64,000 bases of DNA from contig QNQO01000546.1 of NCBI GenBank assembly GCA_003290165.1, positions 496,001 to 560,000 on the forward strand, written 5' to 3'. Below the pieces are notes generated by a model. That model was not told the origin of the DNA. It worked only from the letters and a program-made list of their open reading frames with translations, and did not search any database. Position 1 is the stretch's first letter. Every line of letters starts with the position of its first letter. The translations under genes and the position numbers were made by a program. This document shows, piece by piece, positions 56,876 through 64,000 of this stretch. The stretch is from Berberis thunbergii. Its lineage: Eukaryota > Streptophyta > Magnoliopsida > Ranunculales > Berberidaceae.

Positions 56876-58113
56876 GATTGAAGTTGGATAACAAATGACA
56901 ATCAAGAAAGAATAAGCATGAAATATTGGGGCCCCAAAAGGTACATAACCTCAAGTAATTCATCCTCATAAATCTCCCAACAACTCTCCTAAACTACCCA
57001 ATCAATTTCCCAACTGTTCACCCCCCCTCCCTTACCCCAATAAATCTCCTACATTCCAACCAACAATTTTAAAGTCTCTTTCCTCTTTGAAAACAATCCA
57101 ACCATTGGAGTTTTCAAGTTTTAGTTTTGCCCAATATTTTTGTTGTTCTTCTTCTTTGATCAATCACTAAAGTCCTCTCGTCTCAGATTTCTTTCTGTTG
57201 TTAAAATGATTGTTATTTGCCTTTGTTAGGGTCACAAGAGAAGCTTGAATATAAACATGGATGTTAACTGTGGTTTCTCATGTCTGTATATGGTAACTAT
57301 TGTTCATTATTAAGGTGGAAAACCACTCCTCCATGTTTCTTTGTATTTGAGATGAGAAACTACTCCACAATTTTCATTACTACTTGTTTTAACCTTGATC
57401 AATTCATACAAGCACTGTTGCATATAAATCGATATTTTTCACTTAAGATTTAAAGGGTTTTTTTTTCAATTTCCAAAATTTATGCTTGAAGATGGATGCT
57501 AGAAATTGATAAAATGTACTCTCAAGCAATGTTTCTCTAGCAGTTTGTTAGCATGCGCGTGAGACCAATTTTTCATAAATCATGATTTTAACTGAAGAAA
57601 AAAGTATAGTACCCTTCGTAGAGTATTGTTGGATCATGCATATGTGCCTTCATTTTCACTTAGGTTGGTTTGGTATTTGGGTTGAATGATTGTAAGTATT
57701 GGCAGGTTTTGCTTTAGACCCTAACAAAGAACATCACAGCAGTAATACCCTCAAACTCTGATTCAGGGGATGATCCACTATATTTTAGCCACAATAGTCA
57801 AACCTTATATATAATCGATCCCTAAAACATGACTTAATGGGATGACATGTCATTCCAAAATCTCTACTATTATAACTTCTCTTTCTCAAATGAATAGTAA
57901 AAAGTATGCCTTCGACTCTAACTACTTTTCAATTTTGCCCTCTCCTATTTTTAGTAATTAAATATAAAACCAAAGACCGATGAATAGTTTATGAGTATTT
58001 GTGTCTTTTAATTGAAAAAACTAATACATTTTTTTTTACACTTTTGCCTTCTCAAATTCATATTATTTATAATCAAACTCAACTCTCTCAATATTCATTA
58101 AGCCCTTAACATA
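56876..58113. other. Intergenic DNA, no gene supported
   Basis: A/T-rich. No recognisable protein, repeat or RNA gene. It ends directly at the G-run that starts the Harbinger element. Confidence 0.5.
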
Positions 58114-58485
58114 GGGGGGGGGGGGGGGTGTATTGTATATGAATTCTTATGGAATTGATAAATAATTTGAAAAGTCCATGGACTCTTTAAATTGTCCATA
58201 GACTCTTTAAATTGTCCACGGACTTCTGCTAATTTCTTAAATCCATAGACTTTTGCTATAGACTTTCTAGAGATTTATGAAAATCCATGGACTTTGTATG
58301 AACCACTTTTGCAAATTTCTAATTATTTGCAAGATAAAAAAGAAGTTGGTAAATAGTGATGAAACAAAAAATTCCATAAAATAGAGATACATGTGCTAAA
58401 AAAACTAGAAAAGAAAATGTCGTTAATTAGCATCTTTAAAATAAGAAGTAAACGTCCATAAAATTGTATTATGATCATTCTTCTC

Positions 58486-59965
58486 CTTCATGGTCACTTT
58501 CTTCATTATCATTGTTAGCAACGTTGATGTTAGCTTGAGCTGCTGCCCACATTTGATTAGCAATACTCATTCTCCATTGATTAACATTTTCTCTTTGCTG
58601 CTCTTGGGTTTGAATATCATCTCATTCAAAATTATCTTCATCATTATCTACCGGATCATTTTCTGGTTCAGGAGGAAATTCATCTGAACGACATTCTTGT
58701 CGAAGAAAATTATACAATCCTGCACATGCCAAAACAAGCTACGCTTGTGTCTTGTAAGGAAATGGTGGTGCTGATTTGAAAATTGTAAACCGCGACTTGA
58801 ATATTCCAAATATTCTCTCAATTACATTCCTCAATGAAGCATGACGAAGATTAAATAACTCAATTGTGTTGACATGATGGTTTCCTGGACCGCCTAAATC
58901 TTTGAGATGATATCGAGTGCCATGAAATGGAGCTAAAAATCGACATCGGTTTGGAAATCCACAGTCTCCAAGGTAATATTTACCTGATCATAAAACAATG
59001 TGCAATTAGTATGTTTATACTTTGTACTATATGGTATAAAATTCAATAAGTTTGCTGCATTTTTAATGCACGTAAAATTATACCTGATGGTATTTTGAGT
59101 CCATTTCGTCTAGAAATAGCATCATTTAACACTTTCAAATCATGAGCAGAACCTCACATCCACTAAGCACATATATGAATTGTAAATCAAAGTTGCAAGC
59201 TGCTAAAACATTTTGTGATAGTTTTCCATGACGGTTCCTGAATCTACTGACCTCACGTCCAACAACCGTTGCAGGAATATGTGTGCCATCAATAGCTTCA
59301 ATACAATCCTGAGAAAAAAGAAAAATAATTACAACATATGTACAAAAAGAAGAAAAGAACTAATATTAAAGCAATACAGTGATATAAATATTTGCTATAA
59401 AACTTACATTGCGTACCTTAAAGAAATGATAAAACCTTGTACTTTCTCTTATGTTAGGTGGTGTGGTATCAGGTAGCGGTGGTTTAGCCATGAACACTGG
59501 AGCTATTGTATTTAAGCTCTTCAAGATTTTGTTGAAACTTCTGCTAACAGTGAAATGAGATCGCTCGAATACCATTCGAGATTCACTATATCGATTGTTT
59601 TGACCGACAACTAGTAAAAAGGTCGCAAACATTTCTTCAACACAAATATATCTAGTACTCCGTAGAGGTGTTTTCTCTTGTATGATGACACATAATTTTC
59701 GAAACACTTCAGGATACATTCTGTAGACATCCCGAAAGATATGTGGGTCTCCATCCAATAACTTATTCATGTATATGTATCCATTTGATGTCACCAGTCG
59801 TCGAGTCAATGGACGTCTAATACGTTCATCACTTATATTGGGCACAAGATTATATAGCACATAAATCACTGCTTGTATTGCCGTTAATAAAATTATCATT
59901 GCCTTGTAAAACTCTTCATCCTGTTCATCAACTCCATACATATCCATTTCACAGATTGCTATCAA
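58486..59965 (-). pseudogene. PIF/Harbinger DDE transposase, broken
   Basis: Exon 1 (59417 to about 59965) reads MDMYGVDEQDEEFYKAMI, DPHIFRDVYRMYPEVFRKLC, FATFLLVVGQNNRYSESRMV and RFYHFF. Exon 2 from 59308 reads EAIDGTHIPATVVGREVSRF (first catalytic Asp in AIDGTHI), LAACNFDLQFIYVLSGCEG and, further on, GDCGFPN and NVIERIFGIFKSRF (candidate third acid, Glu in VIERIFG). Lesions: a one-base deletion near 59151 where G-S-A-H-D is expected, a TAG at 58739-58741, and a TGA at 58622-58624 near the C-terminus. It therefore cannot make a full transposase, though the changes are few and look fairly recent. Confidence 0.9.
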
Positions 59966-60070
59966 AGCAAGTACCTGAACAAGGTCATTATATATTCATA
60001 ATAATCACCTATTTGAATGCATTGAATTGTCTTATGCATTAAAATCCAAATGGCCTATAGCTTATTAGCT

Positions 60071-61082
60071 TTATGCATCCCTTTGTGCCCAAGTGATCCA
60101 GTCAAGTCTTTGGTCTGGACTCATCTTCAAGAAGGTGTCTTGCTTTGTTTTAGTGTTAAGAAAACTAAGCGCAAAAAACTGAGCACCGTTATTCAATCCT
60201 AGGGTCTCTTGAATAGCAATCCAACATTCACTATTCGTTGATTCTCTCTTCTCCATTATGCCACAAATTGTTTTAAAACTGGTGACAATTTCACCAAAGC
60301 CACTTGATAAGTTTTCCAGAACTGCAGCTTGAGTAGCTACCCTTTTTGAGTTGCTACCTTGTTCATAATCAACTCTACTTCTTTTGCCACGAGCTCTGCT
60401 TTGTGGTGCATCATTTGCATTTTCAGTTTGCACAAATGCATTGTTGTCTTGATCAAAGACCAAGTCATCCATGCCACCAAATTCCCAAGATCCATTTCCT
60501 TCTTCATCATATGTTGTGGCATCTGTATCATCACCTAGACCTATTGACCCCATCCCAATTGCAGTTCCATTACCAGCTGCAATCTTCAAATCCTCATAGT
60601 CTGCAAAAGTTTCTGACTGAAAGTGCGCATGCGCTGGATGTGACTGAAAAAAAAATTCAAAATATAAAGAAAGTTAATATGTTAAAGAGTCAAAAAATTA
60701 AGCTGTAAAATAGAATAAAAGTTCAAGATATTTAACCCACCTTCAAATAGTCTGCCCATACTTCATCGGGCGCAGTGAATCTCTTTGTGATCGGGTCCCA
60801 TCCAAACCCAGAATTGAGGCGCATAAGCTGAGAGTAATTGCTATATTGCTTCTTAAACCATTTCACTCGGCTTTGATACTGGCTATAAGTTATCTCCATA
60901 CTAATTTTCTCCTTAAGTTTTGGAAGTAACTTTGCCTCTACGGTTGTTTTACTTATAACACCATTAATATCCCTGAACCCAAGCATGACGCCTTCAACCA
61001 TGAGTTAGAGCAAAGCATTGCGCTCTTCCGCGGTCCAAGTTTTATAATCTTTTCGTTTACCGTTACCTTGTGAATCTCCCAT
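60071..61082 (-). pseudogene. Myb/SANT-like DNA-binding protein of the Harbinger element, broken
   Basis: In this superfamily the Myb/SANT-like partner binds the ends and helps import the transposase into the nucleus. The ATG is at 61080-61082 with KTWTAEERNALL, then a TAA stop at 61005-61007 (codon 26), then LMVEGVMLGFRD and YSQYQSRVKWFKKQYSNYSQ, and WDPITKRFTAPDEVWADYLK, the usual Myb/SANT-like pattern. Exon 1 is 60741-61082 and exon 2 is 60071-60643, with a GT-AG intron. Exon 2 has an acidic stretch, a basic RGKRSRVDYEQG patch that may be a nuclear signal, and ends DQRLDWITWAQRDA. One nonsense mutation is the only lesion I saw. Confidence 0.88.
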
Positions 61083-62385
61083 CTATATATTACAACAGGT
61101 ATTTTATGAAGCAAATATATGCTACTGTATGACACAACTAGAAAGTAGTGGCATTCCTCTATATGATCACTACATGCATGAAGCTAATCTATCATCACTA
61201 CATGAAGCATGTATGGTTATGCCTATATGCTATATGTCATATGTAATTAGAATTTGATGAACGTTTAATGACTATTGTTACCTCTTATGAATTCATATGA
61301 CTATTGTTCAACCTCTAATGAAGACATGCAGTAGGATATTTACTCTAAGACATTACAGTTTATATACAAACATACATGATCCAACCATGATCAACTTATA
61401 TGGTCCAATCATGATCCAAACACATGGAAGTCAAAACCAACTATAAATCTAGTCATACGCAACCAACTATAGCAAAATATCATATATATAGCATATATGA
61501 TCCAATTAACCATCAAAAACATACCTGAGAAGATAACCGGCGTCAAAAACATATATGCAAGGGATTGTAAGCCATAATGATCCAACCAAATATACTATAT
61601 ATATTTAATCCAACGATCTATAAACCCTAATTTAATCCAAACCCTAACACAACTTCCAATTTATAGACCCTAAATAGAAAGTGGGGTTTATGTAAGAGTT
61701 GAGGCAAGTGTTTCTGTGAATTCTCTTCTCAAGTTTGCAACACACAGAGACGAGAATAATGACGACAGAGCTTGAAGAACTTATAGGCTTTCTCTCCTCC
61801 CCTTCTCCACAAGTAAGCTCCTCTCGTAATCATCATCTCCATCTTATCTATCTCTAGTAGCGACAACTGCCGTTTCAATTTTTATTGCTAAAACACCCAA
61901 AAAGATAAGAGCAGCGACTCAAATTCTGCAAGATTTTTGTTTCCAGTCAAATCAAGCAGATAACTTTATTGAGCAAACCCTGTGTTTAACATGATACAAC
62001 TTCTTCTTTTCGACACACAACAGAGTTCATTCTGAAGTAAAACCTCATACCCCCTCTCCGCCCCCACTCGTTTAGGACTTGGAGTAATACTAGTTATCGG
62101 TTTTGAGTACATGATTTTATAAAAAATCATCAATTCAGACAATGGGTTTTGTTTGTTTCACTAATTAGCTTCGTCTGATATAGCTCTAGATAGGTTTTCG
62201 ATTCTCAAGATGCATGCTTTTGACCATAATGTACTATATAATGGTGGCTTTAATCTCAACTTATTAAATAATCCAAACCCTAAACCAAAATCATCAACGA
62301 TGCAACTATGAACACTATGCAAAGATAGAAAAAGAATCGAGAAAACAAGAGGACGGGAACCAACCTCTTCGCAGCTGGCACAAGA
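61083..62385. other. Harbinger element upstream region
   Basis: Noncoding sequence between the Myb/SANT-like start and the conserved right end. Low-complexity atata and gatccaa repeats occur at 61370-61640. It presumably contains the promoter and leader of the minus-strand transposon genes. Confidence 0.5.
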
Positions 62386-62730
62386 AAGAACTTTGGGAGA
62401 CTCTTTTCACGTTGAAATCTTTGATAGGAGGCTGTCAAACTATTGAACTTTGTTATTTATACCTAACACTACAAAGTCCATGAGAATCCATGATTTTCTA
62501 AATCCATAAATATGAATGATATTTTGAATACCCTAAAACTTTTGTGGACTTTCTGAAATCATATTGAATACCCCTAGACTTTGTGGATTTCAGAAAGACT
62601 TTTTAAAATCCTGATTGAATACCCCTAGACTTTTGTGAACTTTTTAAAATTCAAATTGAATACACTTGGATTTTCAGAATCCATGGAATTTATTAAATTG
62701 CCCACAAAATCCAGATACAATACACCCCTC

Positions 62731-63004
62731 ATAAGTTATTTGAAGCCCTTTAATTATTTATAAATATAAATAAGCCTTTACTTACAAATGAAAAAAGATT
62801 ATTACACGGTTATAAAAATATTGATTATCCACGCGTGCATGTAGAGTAGGTTGACGCCTTAGTACTTAGTAAAATCTGATTTCTTGTCGTGACATTGTTT
62901 TATTCCTTCTTTATTTAATTTCTTCCAAACTCTTAGTCCGGTTGACACACTTCAGTTCAACGGCTGGAGGCAAAGAGGATTGAAACAGAAAAGGAAAAGG
63001 AGCG
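62731..63004. other. Spacer between Harbinger and CACTA elements
   Basis: 274 A/T-rich bases without recognised features. Confidence 0.5.
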
Positions 63005-64000
63005 CACTACAAAAAAAAAGCTCTATTAGCTACGGCAACTAGCGACGGTTTTTTTAAACCGTCGCTATTTAAACGCTTAGCGACGACATAAAACCGTAGC
63101 TACTACTTTTGATATGTTTCAGTGCATAAATTAAAATAAACCGTTGCTAAATCTTTTGCGACGGCAAAAACTGCTAAAACGAATATTAGCGACGGTATAC
63201 TTGCCGACGCTAAAATTTTGGTTAGCCACGGTAGAATATCGTAGCTAATGTTATTTGAAAAAATGAATTTTATAAAAAAAACCAATGTAGCGACGACCCC
63301 TATGCCGTCGCTAAGGTTTACAAAAAAAATTTGGTTAGCCACGGTAACATACCGTAGCTAATGTTATTTAAAAAAATGAAATTTATAAAAACCAATGTAG
63401 CGACCGTACAGAGGCCGTCGCTAAGGTTTAAAAAAAAATTGGTTAGCCACAGTAGAATACTGTAGCTAATGTTATTTAAAAAAAATGAAATTTATAAAAA
63501 CCAATGTAGCGACGGCACAGAGCCGTTGCTAAGGTTTACAAAAAAACTTTTAGTTAGCCGCGGTAGAATACCGTAGCTAATGGTTTTAAAAAAAAATTTA
63601 TAAAAACCAATGAAGCGACGACACGGGGCCGTCACTAAGGTTTAAAATTTTTTTTGGCTAGCCACGGTAGAATACCGTAGCTAATGTTATTTAAAAAAAA
63701 AAGAAATTTATATAAACCAAAGTAGCGACGGCACAGAGCCGTTGCTAAGGTTTACAAAAAAAAATTGTTTAGCCACGGTAGAATACCGTAGCTAATGGGT
63801 TTTTTTTAAAAAAAATTATAAAAACCAATGTAGCGATGGCACGGGGGTTGCCGCTAAGGTTTAAAACAATTTTGGCTAGCCATGGTAGAATACCGTAGCT
63901 AATGTTATTTTAAAAAAAATATATAAACCAAAGTAGCGACGGCACAGAGCCATTGCTAAGGTTTACAAAAAAAAATTGTTTAGCCACGGTAAAATACCGT
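63005..64000. mobile_element. CACTA element, left part, cut by the window end
   Basis: Starts CACTACAAAAAAAAAGC. It is followed by regular ~115-base repeats, each with tagcgacggcacagagccg, ttgctaaggttta, a poly-A tract, ttagccacggtagaatacc and gtagctaatgttat. About eight units are visible and continue past 64000. Two different palindromes alternate (gcgacggc/gccgtcgc and agccacggt/accgtagct). The array is the subterminal region of the element. Any transposase gene must lie beyond the window. Confidence 0.85.

Larger units (their letters stand above)
58114..62730. mobile_element. PIF/Harbinger element with both genes, mutated
   Basis: Left end is a run of 15 G leading into tgtattgtatatgaattc. 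The right end is the complement of ggggtgtattgtatctgg. Both genes typical of the superfamily are on the minus strand: transposase (58486-59965) and Myb/SANT-like protein (60071-61082). The TTA target site is not clean here because of the expanded G-run and the right flank. The element shares ~420 bases at its left end and ~345 at its right end with the PPR-carrying element at 35859-39228. Confidence 0.9.

Noticed and set aside
1..64000. tRNA, rRNA or snoRNA genes
   Set aside because: No cloverleaf A/B-box pair or rRNA signature was spotted. The tRNA-like string in the TRIM is its primer-binding site.

Overview
The window is nuclear DNA of a flowering plant, most likely a eudicot. It has multi-exon genes with GT-AG introns, a psbS relic, a PPR-DYW relic, plant-type L1, hAT, CACTA, PIF/Harbinger, Mutator-like, TRIM and Ty3 elements, and long A/T-rich spacers. 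No bacterial-type operon, rRNA, tRNA or CRISPR array was seen. Exon models were assembled by eye from splice signals and recalled family sequence. No search was run.

Two genes look intact and lie tail to tail. A 7-exon Gfo/Idh/MocA oxidoreductase (370 aa) is on the + strand at 39654-47980. An 8-exon mitochondrial 10-formyltetrahydrofolate deformylase (PurU type, 331 aa) is on the - strand at 48753-54410. From memory, Arabidopsis has the same two families side by side (At4g17360/At4g17370), so this pair is probably a conserved syntenic anchor in a transposon-rich region.

Layout. 1-7.6 kb: a decayed plant-mobile-domain (PMD/MAIN-like) gene broken by hAT elements, one hAT nested in another with 8-bp target duplications. 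8-18 kb: a CACTA terminus followed by three incomplete host-gene copies, all on the minus strand (psbS, a PDR-type ABCG transporter, a PILS auxin carrier), split by a 5'-truncated Ty3 retrotransposon that itself carries a hAT. 18-22 kb: a hairpin MITE and a 1.35-kb Mutator-like element. 22-31 kb: an old L1 LINE (minus) split by a 2.36-kb CACTA element and a hairpin MITE. 32-36 kb: a complete 610-bp TRIM and a second L1 relic (plus). 35.9-39.2 kb: a non-autonomous PIF/Harbinger element carrying a PPR-DYW gene fragment. 39.4-54.4 kb: the two intact genes; the introns of the first hold a hAT with a captured leucine-rich-repeat-extensin fragment and an antisense L1. 54.6-56.9 kb: a 1.9-kb foldback palindrome about 160 bp upstream of the purU start codon, then another hairpin MITE. 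58.1-62.7 kb: a near-complete but mutated PIF/Harbinger element encoding transposase and Myb/SANT-like protein. Its ends match those of the PPR-carrying element. 63.0 kb to the end: the start of a third CACTA element.

The main theme is repeated capture of host-gene fragments by DNA transposons: hAT at least three times (one or two more cargoes unidentified), PIF/Harbinger once, and CACTA probably once with several genes. Many elements still show exact target-site duplications, so their boundaries are well defined.
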